From Aquimarina megaterium XH134 (lineage in GTDB: Bacteria > Bacteroidota > Bacteroidia > Flavobacteriales > Flavobacteriaceae), in assembly GCF_000520975.1 (NCBI RefSeq), contig NZ_JACB01000001.1, positions 372,001-436,000 of the forward strand: a stretch of DNA of 64,000 nt, read 5' to 3'. Every line of letters starts with the position of its first letter. Position 1 is the stretch's first letter. Under the pieces are notes generated by a model, which was given only the letters and a program-made list of their open reading frames with translations, had not been told where the DNA came from and ran no database searches. Of this stretch, positions 33,462 to 43,021 are shown in pieces. The position numbers and the translations under genes are program-made.

Positions 33462-33538
33462 ATCATAAAATGTAAGTTTGAGATTATAACCTAATTCGTA
33501 AAAATCATTTGGATTAAATGGTTTTATGATCTCAAACT
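33462..33538 (-). other. Interleaved inverted repeats in the 5' leader of the oxidoreductase gene
   Basis: ATCATAAAA (33462-33470) can pair with TTTTATGAT (33522-33530), and AGTTTGAGAT (33475-33484) with ATCTCAAACT (33529-33538). The order A-B-A'-B' would give a pseudoknot-like fold in RNA, or alternative hairpins because A' and B' share two bases. It lies 50 bp upstream of the oxidoreductase start. Confidence 0.4.
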
Positions 33539-33564
33539 CATATTAGCATAGTTCAAAAATAACA

Positions 33565-33590
33565 AAACGCCCAACTATAGTTGGGCGTTT
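33565..33590 (-). terminator. Terminator after the gldKLMN operon
   Basis: A perfect palindrome with arms AAACGCCCAACTA and TAGTTGGGCGTTT lies 33 bp beyond the gldN stop and is followed on the minus strand by TTGTTATTTTT. Confidence 0.85.
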
Positions 33591-33622
33591 CATCTATTAT
33601 TTATTGAAGAATATCAGAGTCG

Positions 33623-34513
33623 TTAATAACTCCACATATCCATTTCAAAATTTCGGATACTTTCTTTAATTCTTTCACTTTCAAGTAGTTGCATCAAGGC
33701 ATTATCAATAACATAATCTTTGATTTCGCGGTCACCTTGAATATTATCTTCTTTATAAATCACAGAATTAAAGCGTCTTGCATTAAGGATATGATCATAC
33801 GTAAAAGGCATTGATGTATTTTTCCTATTAAATGCCATTGCATTATGAAATATTTCTCTAGCATCAGGATACCATATCCAGAATAATGCTACCATATCTG
33901 GCTCATCATCATCGATAAAGTTAACATCGGGTGCTACAGGTGCTAATCCAAGCAATCTGTATCTTAATTCCCCTAGTCTTTTATCAAAATACCAATATCC
34001 TCTTATTTTGTATTCTGATATATCTGCAGAAGTAATATCCCTTCTGTTAATGTACTGAGGATCTACTTCTTCTCCAGCATTATACTGCTCAAATCCTAAA
34101 TCGGTAGTATCGATTTTAGACATTGTAGACTGAAGATCTTCAAAAGTACGTGTCTCAGTAAAATATGAATCTGAATAAATATTCTTGATTTTTCCGTTTT
34201 TGATATTTGTTACCAATACATCATATAAAGATCGACGATTAGCACCAATATTAAATGTATCAATAGGATAGTACAATGGGAAATTTATTCGCTCATCAAG
34301 GTCAATAGTTTCCCAAGTGGTTTTTGCCCACAATACATCACGTTTATCTACATATCCGTACTCTAAGGGACGATCATTGTCATACAAAATCTGCTCTTGA
34401 GTTTTCTTTCCAATCTCATCAGGATTATTGGCATTTAAAACATTTGCCTGCCCGAAAGAAAGAGAAGAAACCAATAGACCAAAAACGGTTAATACAAAAT
34501 TTCTCAAATTCAT
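33623..34513 (-). CDS. gldN: Gliding motility / type IX secretion protein GldN
   Basis: A 296-residue protein with a signal peptide (LRNFVLTVFGLLVSSLSFGQA). The body matches GldN/PorN: it is rich in aromatic and acidic residues, with YGYVDKRDVLWAKTTWETIDLDERINFPLYYPID and a MVALFWIWYPDAREIFHNAMAFNRKN core. GldN pairs with GldK to form the periplasmic ring of the type IX secretion system near the outer membrane. It is last in the K-L-M-N operon, with a strong terminator behind it. Confidence 0.95.
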   Translation of the reverse strand: MNLRNFVLTVFGLLVSSLSFGQANVLNANNPDEIGKKTQEQILYDNDRPLEYGYVDKRDVLWAKTTWETIDLDERINFPLYYPIDTFNIGANRRSLYDVLVTNIKNGKIKNIYSDSYFTETRTFEDLQSTMSKIDTTDLGFEQYNAGEEVDPQYINRRDITSADISEYKIRGYWYFDKRLGELRYRLLGLAPVAPDVNFIDDDEPDMVALFWIWYPDAREIFHNAMAFNRKNTSMPFTYDHILNARRFNSVIYKEDNIQGDREIKDYVIDNALMQLLESERIKESIRNFEMDMWSY

Positions 34514-34532
34514 AACTACGTAAGTTTATTTT

Positions 34533-36080
34533 TTAATTTGTTAACTCAATAATAACCGGAGATATTTTTTTCAACTTATATCCAGAGCTATTAGCTAACT
34601 GTGCTTTTATATCAATAATTTGAACAGAAGAACCTCTTTTTGCTTTACGCAAAGCTGATTTTGCTTTAGAGTTAAGCCTTCCTCCAGGAACACTTACTGT
34701 TGGCTGTCCTTCTACTTTAAATTTAAATCCTGTCACTTTTAATTTAATATCAAAGTCAAAATCAGGCAGAATAGCACCTACAGATGAAATTTCTAAGGCA
34801 TTTCTCGCCATTTTGATTGCTCCATCTTCACCACGTACTGTTCCTACAGGTCTTGGTATACCTTTAATTCTAAATTTCTTACTGTCGCTTACTGTTGTAC
34901 CATTTGCTAGTTTACCACTAACTTTGATATTAACTTCACGAGCTTTTACAGCAGTAACATTCATCATATATTTTCCTGCTCCTCCAATTTTTCTTAATCC
35001 AGGGGCAGAAGCATTTACAGCTGGTACACCAGGAATAGAAATAGTCATTGGGTTATTAACTCCACGATATACCACATTCATTTTATCTGCAGAAATTACA
35101 GCAGAATTTGGTCTAGGAATTACAGTATATGAACTCTTAATTGGAATCGTTACTGTAGAATCTCCTTCTTTAAATTGAAGTTCTCCAGCCACATCTCTTT
35201 CTCCTACATTTCCTGCAGGGAAATCTAACATGATTTGTCCGTTTGTAACTTCTGTTTGCTCTTTACCATTAACCATTACTTTGGTTGGTTTTAGTGTAGC
35301 ATCAAAACGTCCAAGAACGATTCTACCTTTAAAACTCTCTCCACTAAAGAAAGCTGTTTTATCTGCAACTACAATCGCCTCATAGTTACTAAAAGAAAGT
35401 TCAGACGCTTGTTGTCCAGCTAATAACGCTGAAAGCACTTTACTTTCTGTTGTTTTAACATCGGCTTGCATTTGAGTAAGCTTAGTTAAAGAAGCAACCA
35501 AAGGAAATCCTTCAAAGTTATAATTTAACCATTTTTTAGTTACTCCAGATCTGTCTTTTACATCAGCTGTAGAAAAGGTTTTAATCACATCATCAGCAAC
35601 CGAAGCATCTACTTCTTTTACTTCTTTGATTGCAGCAGATACACCATCTCTATATTTTGTGATTTTATCCAAAAATTCCTGAGCCCCGGCAGTAACCTTA
35701 CCACCTTCAAAAAACTTTTGGTCTAATCTATCTGGTCTATCCATAGTTTCATAATCCGTAGGATCTTCTCTATCGTCAACCAATTCAGCTTTAAGTTGAT
35801 CTAGATATGAGTTAAATTCATTAGATAAAACACTTATCTGATCTGCTTTTTCTTTTAATGGGGTATATTTTTCTGGCTGTTCTGAAACCTTTTCGGCCAG
35901 ACCTGCCATAAATCCAGTATTTCGTTGAGTAGCCAACTCATTTGATTCTGTCAATTTTTCTGACATTAAACCAAATGCAGTTAATACTTCTTTTGACATA
36001 TTTAATGCCATCATCGCGATGAAAACCAAGTACATCAGGTTAATCATCTTCTGCCTTGGGGATAATTTTCCTCCTGCCAT
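34533..36080 (-). CDS. gldM: Gliding motility / type IX secretion motor protein GldM
   Basis: A 515-residue protein. A single N-terminal transmembrane helix (MINLMYLVFIAMMALNMSKEVLTAFG) anchors a long periplasmic part of four domains: helical first, then beta-rich D2-D4 (VIPRPNSAVISADKMNVVYRGVNNPMTISIPG). With GldL it forms the proton-driven rotary motor that powers gliding and T9SS secretion; the Glu and Arg of the membrane helix are known to matter in the family. It lies 19 bp after the next gene's start in transcription order. Confidence 0.96.
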   Translation of the reverse strand: MAGGKLSPRQKMINLMYLVFIAMMALNMSKEVLTAFGLMSEKLTESNELATQRNTGFMAGLAEKVSEQPEKYTPLKEKADQISVLSNEFNSYLDQLKAELVDDREDPTDYETMDRPDRLDQKFFEGGKVTAGAQEFLDKITKYRDGVSAAIKEVKEVDASVADDVIKTFSTADVKDRSGVTKKWLNYNFEGFPLVASLTKLTQMQADVKTTESKVLSALLAGQQASELSFSNYEAIVVADKTAFFSGESFKGRIVLGRFDATLKPTKVMVNGKEQTEVTNGQIMLDFPAGNVGERDVAGELQFKEGDSTVTIPIKSSYTVIPRPNSAVISADKMNVVYRGVNNPMTISIPGVPAVNASAPGLRKIGGAGKYMMNVTAVKAREVNIKVSGKLANGTTVSDSKKFRIKGIPRPVGTVRGEDGAIKMARNALEISSVGAILPDFDFDIKLKVTGFKFKVEGQPTVSVPGGRLNSKAKSALRKAKRGSSVQIIDIKAQLANSSGYKLKKISPVIIELTN

Positions 36081-36129
36081 ATTCTTTTTAGATTTTGGTA
36101 GTTATTATAAAATATTTAATTAAAAAATG

Positions 36130-36756
36130 TTAACTTCTGTTCATTGCAGTTAACATACCACCATATACTCCATTAAGCGAAGAAAGGTTACTAGCAAGGC
36201 TTTCCATTTGACTTTGAAGCTTAGTTGCGTTTTCAGCAATAGCCTGGTTAGCTTCAGCCTGACGTGCAGAAGATTCTAACTGAACTTTGTATAAGCTATT
36301 TAAAGATTCAAGGTGCGATGCTGCGCTTGCCATCTCTTCACTATATTTTTTAGTTCCTGCTATAGCATCTGTTGTAGGACCAAGGTTTCTTGCTGCTCCT
36401 TCAAAATTACGGATGCTATCACCAAGGCTACTCATAAGAGTAGTATCAAGTCTAGCCTCTTTAAGCATATCGTCTAATTTTTGAGACAATAATCCTTCTG
36501 GAGTTTCTTTTTCTTTTTTGTCTTTTTTGTTTCCTCCTGCTAATTCAGGGTACACTAGAGACCAATCTAGATCGTTGTCTACAGGTTCGAATGCAGAAAC
36601 AGTAAATACTAATGCTTCTGTGATCAAACCAACAATAAGCATTTCATTACCAAATGGCCAGTGCATAATTTTAAAAAGTGCACCTAATATTACAACGGCT
36701 GCTCCCAGACCGTAGACCATGTTCATTAATTTCTTGCTTGCTTTTGAATTTGCCAT
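36130..36756 (-). CDS. gldL: Gliding motility / type IX secretion motor protein GldL
   Basis: A 208-residue protein. Two transmembrane helices lie at about 13-30 and 38-55 (LMNMVYGLGAAVVILGALFKIMHWPFGNEMLIVGLITEALVFTVSAFEP), with the conserved Lys-Ile-Met-His loop and a Glu in helix two that serve the proton path. The cytoplasmic tail of 140 residues is helical. Five GldL surround two GldM in the known motor. Size and motifs are normal for the family. Confidence 0.96.
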   Translation of the reverse strand: MANSKASKKLMNMVYGLGAAVVILGALFKIMHWPFGNEMLIVGLITEALVFTVSAFEPVDNDLDWSLVYPELAGGNKKDKKEKETPEGLLSQKLDDMLKEARLDTTLMSSLGDSIRNFEGAARNLGPTTDAIAGTKKYSEEMASAASHLESLNSLYKVQLESSARQAEANQAIAENATKLQSQMESLASNLSSLNGVYGGMLTAMNRS

Positions 36757-36833
36757 AATAAATTTGTTTTGTTTTTTTAAATCTTAAGTTTTAAAAAAGG
36801 GTTAGTAATTAAGTTGATAGAAAATTTTGGGAC

Positions 36834-38207
36834 TTAGTTTTGATTTTGAGTATTAGCTTCTCCAGTCGATTCAGTACCCATGTAGTCCTGAACTGTTCTA
36901 AATCCGATAAAACTCCTCGCAGAATCTGCGTATTCGTAATCTCTGGTACTTACCTGTAGGAAGTAAGCAACATCTTTCCAGGATCCTCCACGTACAACCT
37001 TACGTTTGTTTTCATCATCATTGACATTTGGGTTCATTGATGACACATACTCGTAAGCTGCGGGATCATAAGACGACTGTACCCACTCAGAAACATTACC
37101 CGCCATGTTATATAGGTTATAATCATTAGGGTCGAATGTTTTGGCTTCTACAGTATATAAAAAGTTATCTGCTGCGTAGTTTCCTCTAAGAGGCTTAAAG
37201 TTTGCTAAGAAGCAACCTCTATCATTTAACGCATATGGGCCTCCCCATGGATACGTAGCTGACTCAAGGCCTCCTCTAGCGGCATACTCCCATTCTGCCT
37301 CTGTAGGCAGTCTGAAGTAATTCACGAATTCTTTACCTTTTTTCTTTTGATAGGTATTTTTCTCGATAGTTCTCCAACGACAGAAGGCTCTAGCTTGTTC
37401 CCAAGAAACACCTACTACCGGGTAGTCATCATATGCACTATGCCAAAAATAGTCATTATGCATAGGCTCATTATATGAGTAGTTAAAATCCTTGATCCAA
37501 ACTGTAGTGTCTGGATATACTTTTATAACTTCTTCTTTTACAAAATCTTTTCTTCCTCCTTTTCTAGCACGTGCAGCTGCCTGGATATCCATCCATGTAA
37601 ATCTGAATTCAAATTTACTTACATCTAAAGTACGTCTACCATTATAAGATTCTTCTAGAGGAATATACATAGTATCCATAACTTCGGCATAAAACTCATC
37701 GGGATAATCATTTACATCCCATTCGATATCTACATCCTTATTAAGTTTTCTACCTTCGTAGCCAGTTTCTCCTGTACCACTATAGTTATCGTACATATAT
37801 TTTTCATAGACGGACATGTTTTCGGTATCAGCATCTAGAAATGCAAATTCTCCAATACCGTCATCACCTGGGGTTTTACCCAGCTCATCAGCCATTATTG
37901 CTAGCCTCATCCTAACAACAGAATCGCGAACCCAATTTACAAATTGTCTATACTCGCTATTAGTTACCTCAGTTTCATCCATATAAAAAGAACGAACCGT
38001 AACCATTCTTGTAGGGGCATTTGCAAGTGCTGCTTTATCATCATCCGACTTACCCATAATAAATGAACCTCCGGGGATGAGGGCCATACCATATGGTTTT
38101 TGCGGGTGCCATTTTTTCCCTTGTGCTCCTACCAGTTCTCCTCGGTTTCCACCACCACAACTGTAGAGCATTGCTAAAATAGCAAAGAGTGATACAAATT
38201 TCTTCAT
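36834..38207 (-). CDS. gldK: Gliding motility / type IX secretion lipoprotein GldK
   Basis: A 457-residue protein. The signal peptide ends in LAMLYSCGGG, a lipobox with Cys17. The rest is a formylglycine-generating-enzyme-like (FGE/SUMF) fold: GGSFIMGKSDDD, EVTNSEYRQFVNWV, RLPTEAEWEYAARGG, NMAGNVSEWV and VVRGGSWKDVAYFLQVSTR. GldK forms the outer-membrane-proximal T9SS ring with GldN; the FGE fold has no known catalytic role there. It is the first gene of the gldKLMN operon, with a candidate promoter upstream. Confidence 0.96.
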   Translation of the reverse strand: MKKFVSLFAILAMLYSCGGGNRGELVGAQGKKWHPQKPYGMALIPGGSFIMGKSDDDKAALANAPTRMVTVRSFYMDETEVTNSEYRQFVNWVRDSVVRMRLAIMADELGKTPGDDGIGEFAFLDADTENMSVYEKYMYDNYSGTGETGYEGRKLNKDVDIEWDVNDYPDEFYAEVMDTMYIPLEESYNGRRTLDVSKFEFRFTWMDIQAAARARKGGRKDFVKEEVIKVYPDTTVWIKDFNYSYNEPMHNDYFWHSAYDDYPVVGVSWEQARAFCRWRTIEKNTYQKKKGKEFVNYFRLPTEAEWEYAARGGLESATYPWGGPYALNDRGCFLANFKPLRGNYAADNFLYTVEAKTFDPNDYNLYNMAGNVSEWVQSSYDPAAYEYVSSMNPNVNDDENKRKVVRGGSWKDVAYFLQVSTRDYEYADSARSFIGFRTVQDYMGTESTGEANTQNQN

Positions 38208-38245
38208 AACGTGTTTTAGGTTAAGATCTTCTAGATTTAAGGACG

Positions 38246-38276
38246 TAAACCTATTTATTTATTTCCAGAAAAACAA
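38246..38276 (-). promoter_or_regulatory. Candidate promoter of the gldKLMN operon
   Basis: On the minus strand, TTG (38274-38276), a 20-bp spacer and TAGGTTTA (38246-38253) approximate the Bacteroidota promoter consensus, about 40 bp before the gldK ATG. The last base of the -7 box departs from consensus. Confidence 0.4.
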
Positions 38277-38317
38277 TTTTTTTCTAAAAAAAACCTTAAA
38301 TCGACCTAATAAAAATG

Positions 38318-39481
38318 TTAAACTTCGTTTTTTTGTTTTGCCTTATACCATCTTTCAGGTATTTCCTGATTACAAGCACGCTCATAATCGTTGTATGTGC
38401 AAGGTAATAACGTATGTCTTTTCAATTTATTATTACCAGATGAAATAAATGGTATTTCTATCCACCATCTTCCAGTCATAATACTTTTATAAAAAGACAA
38501 AATTTCGTCTTCTATCGGCACATTATAATGTAGTGTACTTTTTAAATTTTTAATATCAATTTCGTTAGATCTGTAATTGATTCCTTCTACAAAATACCAT
38601 ATCATCTGTGCAATCAACAAGGAAGCAGTTTCTTCGTTTTTAAAGTTTTTAAATTCATAAATTCCAAAACTTTTAACCTTATCACTTATTCCTGCATATC
38701 TCGAAATCGCACAAATTTCGCGACCATCAAAACCATTAGGAGAAGCAGCATACCCACTTAAACTTGTAGAATTAACAACTCCCAAATCTATAGAAACGAT
38801 ATCAGCATCTCGCATAATTGGCTCTACAACAGTTACGTCCGAAATAACCTCTCCCAAACGATAAGCATCAAAATATAATTTTTCTATCAGATCTATTTCT
38901 TCTTGAGTATTAAAATACGTTTGATACCCTATATTACTATAGTTAAACAAATTATACGGTTGTTCTACAATAATTTTACCTACAAATGAAGTATTCGTGA
39001 TAGGCTTAGAAGAATTTCCTAAGTCAAATTTACTATCTACATTAACCAAATTTACCATTCGTTCTAAAATATCGAATGATCTATATTGCGCATAGACTAA
39101 ATCTTGACTCCCCCCTATAATAATGGGGATAATATTTTTCACCAATAATGCAGACAATACTTCCTGCACCAAATAGTAAGTATCGCTAACCTCGTTACCT
39201 GGAGTGATATCTCCCAGATCTACCATATTAGTACTCCAGTTCCCGGGGTAAAGCTCGTATAACGATTTACGAATGGTATCAAAGTTTAAGTTTTCACCTA
39301 AAAAATTAATATCATTCCTATTCTCCCGAATACCGAGAATAGCAACATCTATTTTTTCCAGATCAGGTACTCCGCTAGCTGTTGTATGAATTTTAATTTG
39401 ATTTCCTAATGCATGTTCAGAAAGTAAATTAGTATGAGCAGTAACTAAATCACTAACTGGTATAAGAAATTCGAAAGACAT
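38318..39481 (-). CDS. Arginase-fold (formimidoylglutamase-like) protein lacking metal ligands
   Basis: A 387-residue protein with the arginase/agmatinase/formimidoylglutamase fold. The usual manganese-binding motifs are altered: GGGHE reads GGSQDL, DAHxD reads DSKFD, and SxDxD reads SIDLG. The His and Asp ligands of both metals are largely replaced, so catalysis is unlikely. It sits between topA and gldK on the same strand, 8 bp after topA. It may have become a structural or sensing partner; a link to T9SS is suggested only by position. The missing ligands are seen directly; loss of activity is inference. Confidence 0.8.
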   Translation of the reverse strand: MSFEFLIPVSDLVTAHTNLLSEHALGNQIKIHTTASGVPDLEKIDVAILGIRENRNDINFLGENLNFDTIRKSLYELYPGNWSTNMVDLGDITPGNEVSDTYYLVQEVLSALLVKNIIPIIIGGSQDLVYAQYRSFDILERMVNLVNVDSKFDLGNSSKPITNTSFVGKIIVEQPYNLFNYSNIGYQTYFNTQEEIDLIEKLYFDAYRLGEVISDVTVVEPIMRDADIVSIDLGVVNSTSLSGYAASPNGFDGREICAISRYAGISDKVKSFGIYEFKNFKNEETASLLIAQMIWYFVEGINYRSNEIDIKNLKSTLHYNVPIEDEILSFYKSIMTGRWWIEIPFISSGNNKLKRHTLLPCTYNDYERACNQEIPERWYKAKQKNEV

Positions 39482-39489
39482 ATATTGGT

Positions 39490-41991
39490 TTATTTCTTTT
39501 TAGTGGTCTTTTTTGTAGTTTTCTTTTTTGCTGCAGTTTTTTTCTTGGGAGCATTTTTCTCTATGAGATCTTTTACTTTATCCAGCGTTAATTTTGAAGC
39601 ATCAACGGTCTTAGGCAGTTCAATTTTAACTTTACCTTTTATAATATTACTACGACCCCATCTGGCTTTTTCAACTCGAATCCCTTCTTCTTCCCAATTA
39701 TGAATAACCTTATCAATTTCTTTTTGCTTCTTCTCTTCTATAAGTGACACGATATCATCATCAGATAGATTATCAAAGTCATACTTCTTATTTACATTGA
39801 TAAACATTCCGTTCCACTTAATAAAGGGGCCAAATCGGCCTTTTCCTTTTTGAACAGGAAGGTTTTCATATACATATATAGGTGCATCAGCTTTTTCTTT
39901 AGCGTCGATTAACTCAATAGCCCTATCTAAAGAAGTACTTAATGGATCTTCTCCTTTTTCTAAGGAAACAAATTTTTCGCCAAAACGCACATAGGGTCCA
40001 AAACGGCCATTATTAACTACAATAGTCTCTCCTTTATACACACCAAGTTCTTTTGGCAGTTGAAACAAATCCATTGCTTCTTCATAGGTAATACCACTTA
40101 ATGTTTGTCCAGGAGGCAAACTAGCAAATTTTGGTTTATCCTCATCATCGGCAGTACCAATCTGAACCATTGGTCCAAATTTACCCAATCGCACACTTAC
40201 TACCTTACCTGTAGCCGGATCTTCTCCCAAAATACGCTCTCCCACTTCTCGCTCTGCATTCTGTGATACATCCTCTACTCTTGGATGAAACTCTTGATAA
40301 AATTCTTTCATCACATGAGTCCAATCTTCCTGACCTTCTGCTATTTCGTCAAAATCCTGCTCTACTTTTGCGGTAAAATTATAATCGAGAATTGAAGCAA
40401 AATGATTTACCAAAAAATCATTTACAACCATCCCTACATCGGTTGGAATTAACTTTCCTTTATCGCTACCTACTTTCTCAGATAGTTTTTTCTCATTCAC
40501 AGCATCTCCCGAAAGAATCATTTGAATATAATTACGAACCTCTCCTTCTTTAGATCCTTTTTCTACGTAGTTTCTATTCTGAATTGTAGAAATCGTAGGA
40601 GCATATGTTGATGGTCTTCCTATCCCCAGTTCTTCTAATTTTTTAACCAGCGAAGCTTCTGTATATCGCCCTGGCGCTCTTGTAAATCTTTCTGTTGCAG
40701 AAATATATTTATTAAACAAGCTTTCTTGCACTTTCATTGCAGGAAGGATTCCTTCTTGCTCTTCATCCTCATCATCATTACCTTCTAAGTATACTTTTAA
40801 AAAGCCTTCGAATTTTATCACCTCTCCATTGGCAGTAAATTGCTCTTTATGTGTATTGGCATCAATCTTTACATTAGTTCTTTCTAATCTGGCATCACTC
40901 ATTTGCGAAGCAATAGCTCGTTTCCAAATCAATTCGTATAAACGTTGTTGATCATAATCAACATTTACACTATGTCTTGAAAAATCTGTAGGACGTATTG
41001 CTTCGTGAGCTTCTTGTGCTCCTTTAGATTTCCCTTTATATTGTCTTGGATTGCTATATTCACTACCATAAGCCGAATCAATTTCTGCCTTTGCTCCATT
41101 TTGAGCTTCTACAGATAGGTTAACACTATCTGTTCTCATATAAGTAATCAAACCTGCTTCATACAACCGTTGCGCCATCGTCATTGTTTTACTCACAGAG
41201 AAGTACAATTTTCTTGAGGCTTCTTGCTGTAATGTTGATGTTGTAAATGGCGGAGCTGGTGATTTTTTTGCAGGTTTTGTAGAAAGATCTGCTACCTTAA
41301 ACGATGCTCCAAGGTTTTTCTTTAAAAATGCTTCTGCTTCTTCTTTGGTTTTAAAATTTTTAGGAAGCTTAGCTTTAAAAGATTTACCAGCTTGATTAGA
41401 AAATTCTGCATCAATCCTATATGAAGCTTCTGGTTTAAAGCCTAAAATATCACGTTCTCGTTCTACGATCAATCGTACCGAAACAGATTGTACTCTTCCT
41501 GCAGACAACCCTCCTTTTACCTTTCTCCACAATACAGGAGACAGCTCATACCCAACCAAACGGTCCAAAACACGTCTGGCCTGCTGCGCATTTACAAGGT
41601 TGTAATCTATAGAGCGAGGATTCTCTATTGCTTTAAGAATAGCATTTTTAGTAATCTCATGAAAAACAATACGACGTGTTCTGTCTTTATCTAATTTAAG
41701 AGTTTCTGCAAGGTGCCATGCAATAGCCTCTCCTTCTCGATCCTCATCACTTGCCAGCCATACCATATCAGCATTCTTAGAAAGATCTTTCAGTCTTTTC
41801 ACAACATCTTTCTTATCCTTGGAAACAATGTATTTGGGCTTAAAATCCCCATCCACATCAACTCCTAATTCTTTGGAAGGTAAATCTGCAATATGCCCAA
41901 AACTGGATGCTACTGTATATTCTTTTCCAAGAAACTTTTCTATCGTTTTGGCCTTAGCAGGCGACTCCACAATCACTAAATTCTTAGCCAT
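39490..41991 (-). CDS. topA: DNA topoisomerase I
   Basis: An 833-residue protein. The TOPRIM domain (MAKNLVIVESPAKAKTIEKFLG to ASDEDREGEAIAWHL with the acidic DxD), the catalytic Tyr in YMRTDS and the RPTDFSRH region are all visible. The C-terminal zinc-less repeats (FGPMVQIG, GRFGPYVRFG, GRFGPFIKW) replace the zinc fingers of E. coli TopA, common in Bacteroidota. The tail is a Lys-rich KKKTAAKKKTTKK stretch. It relaxes negatively supercoiled DNA behind transcription. It is followed by the arginase-like gene. Confidence 0.96.
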   Translation of the reverse strand: MAKNLVIVESPAKAKTIEKFLGKEYTVASSFGHIADLPSKELGVDVDGDFKPKYIVSKDKKDVVKRLKDLSKNADMVWLASDEDREGEAIAWHLAETLKLDKDRTRRIVFHEITKNAILKAIENPRSIDYNLVNAQQARRVLDRLVGYELSPVLWRKVKGGLSAGRVQSVSVRLIVERERDILGFKPEASYRIDAEFSNQAGKSFKAKLPKNFKTKEEAEAFLKKNLGASFKVADLSTKPAKKSPAPPFTTSTLQQEASRKLYFSVSKTMTMAQRLYEAGLITYMRTDSVNLSVEAQNGAKAEIDSAYGSEYSNPRQYKGKSKGAQEAHEAIRPTDFSRHSVNVDYDQQRLYELIWKRAIASQMSDARLERTNVKIDANTHKEQFTANGEVIKFEGFLKVYLEGNDDEDEEQEGILPAMKVQESLFNKYISATERFTRAPGRYTEASLVKKLEELGIGRPSTYAPTISTIQNRNYVEKGSKEGEVRNYIQMILSGDAVNEKKLSEKVGSDKGKLIPTDVGMVVNDFLVNHFASILDYNFTAKVEQDFDEIAEGQEDWTHVMKEFYQEFHPRVEDVSQNAEREVGERILGEDPATGKVVSVRLGKFGPMVQIGTADDEDKPKFASLPPGQTLSGITYEEAMDLFQLPKELGVYKGETIVVNNGRFGPYVRFGEKFVSLEKGEDPLSTSLDRAIELIDAKEKADAPIYVYENLPVQKGKGRFGPFIKWNGMFINVNKKYDFDNLSDDDIVSLIEEKKQKEIDKVIHNWEEEGIRVEKARWGRSNIIKGKVKIELPKTVDASKLTLDKVKDLIEKNAPKKKTAAKKKTTKKTTKKK

Positions 41992-42070
41992 AGTCCTTTA
42001 ATTTCTGACGACAAAAGTATATCAATTTTTTGATATCAAGATTCTTTATCAAAAAAATTAGTTCAAAAAA

Positions 42071-42090
42071 AACCTGCTGATCAGCAGGTT
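42071..42090 (-). terminator. Terminator of the membrane-protein gene
   Basis: AACCTGCTGATCAGCAGGTT is a perfect 20-bp palindrome, followed on the minus strand by a run of eight T. It lies just after the 262-aa gene stop at 42100. Confidence 0.9.
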
Positions 42091-42099
42091 TCTTATTTT

Positions 42100-42888
42100 T
42101 TATTTTACAAATAATGTTTCTTTGTTTTCAAATTCATCATCTTCAAAACCCAATGCATCCTTATATATAAAATAGATTGGCAAATAAACAAAAGAGGCTG
42201 TAAAAAACACCCCCACAAAACACAAAATCATCCCTACTAATTGAGATAAAATAGACGCTACTAGTATTAAACCAAAACAAACGCCCCAAACTTTATTCCC
42301 TAATTTAAAGCTAGCTTTTATAAGATCTGAAGCACTATACTCTGGATTAAAAGCAAATATAGCACCTAACAACTGCAGAGGAACCATTACATAAAGAATC
42401 GGAAGGTAACACAATAGTGCAGCTAAAATTGCTATCCCAAATATTGCTATTGCCAACGTAAATACTTTTCCTAAATATTTTCCTTTAAGAAACATAAAAT
42501 ATGAAGATGTCTCTGGCAAACCTAAATCTACCTGTTTACAAACTCTATAAAAATGTGCGGTAATCCCAAATTGAAGTGCAGAAGCAATCATACTCATAAT
42601 CAAAACCAGCACAATAAATAAAAACATTAGACCCACAGACAATTCTTCACCAGGGTATCCGTAGTCACCATAACTTTCATAACTATTTTCGAATCCTGAT
42701 ATGCCGGCAAGGGCAATAATAGGAATATACATCACAAAAAATAAAGGAAGCATAACCAATATCGTAATAAGCAAGTGTACAAACCCCTGAAGCCATACTT
42801 TTTTAAAAAGCTCAATACTTTTATTAAAAATATCACCAAAATCAATGGCCTTACTGTTTTCTATTTTCTCAAAGAGTGTATTTGTCAT
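42100..42888 (-). CDS. Polytopic membrane protein of unknown function (262 aa)
   Basis: A 262-residue protein with about six hydrophobic segments (about 33-60, 85-115, 140-165, 170-188, 205-225 and 228-248). The N-terminal FGDIFNKSIELFKKVWLQGFVHLL resembles the DUF975-like or glycerophosphoryl diester phosphodiesterase membrane-domain family. It is transcribed leftward as a single gene with a strong terminator. No further function can be read. Confidence 0.75.
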   Translation of the reverse strand: MTNTLFEKIENSKAIDFGDIFNKSIELFKKVWLQGFVHLLITILVMLPLFFVMYIPIIALAGISGFENSYESYGDYGYPGEELSVGLMFLFIVLVLIMSMIASALQFGITAHFYRVCKQVDLGLPETSSYFMFLKGKYLGKVFTLAIAIFGIAILAALLCYLPILYVMVPLQLLGAIFAFNPEYSASDLIKASFKLGNKVWGVCFGLILVASILSQLVGMILCFVGVFFTASFVYLPIYFIYKDALGFEDDEFENKETLFVK

Positions 42889-42953
42889 TACATCTACATT
42901 TATGGGTTGAAAGTTATCAAATATAGATTTTTTAGAAAATAAATCCCTGCCAC

Positions 42954-42985
42954 TTTGTCACAAATCGTATTAAAAAGTATCTTTG
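42954..42985 (+). promoter_or_regulatory. Promoter of miaB
   Basis: TTTG (42954-42957), a 20-bp spacer and TATCTTTG (42978-42985) match the Bacteroidota sigma-A consensus closely, 37 bp before the miaB ATG. The leader is therefore short. Confidence 0.7.
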
Positions 42986-43021
42986 CACACTATTTGACCC
43001 CAATCGGTAAGGAATTATTTT

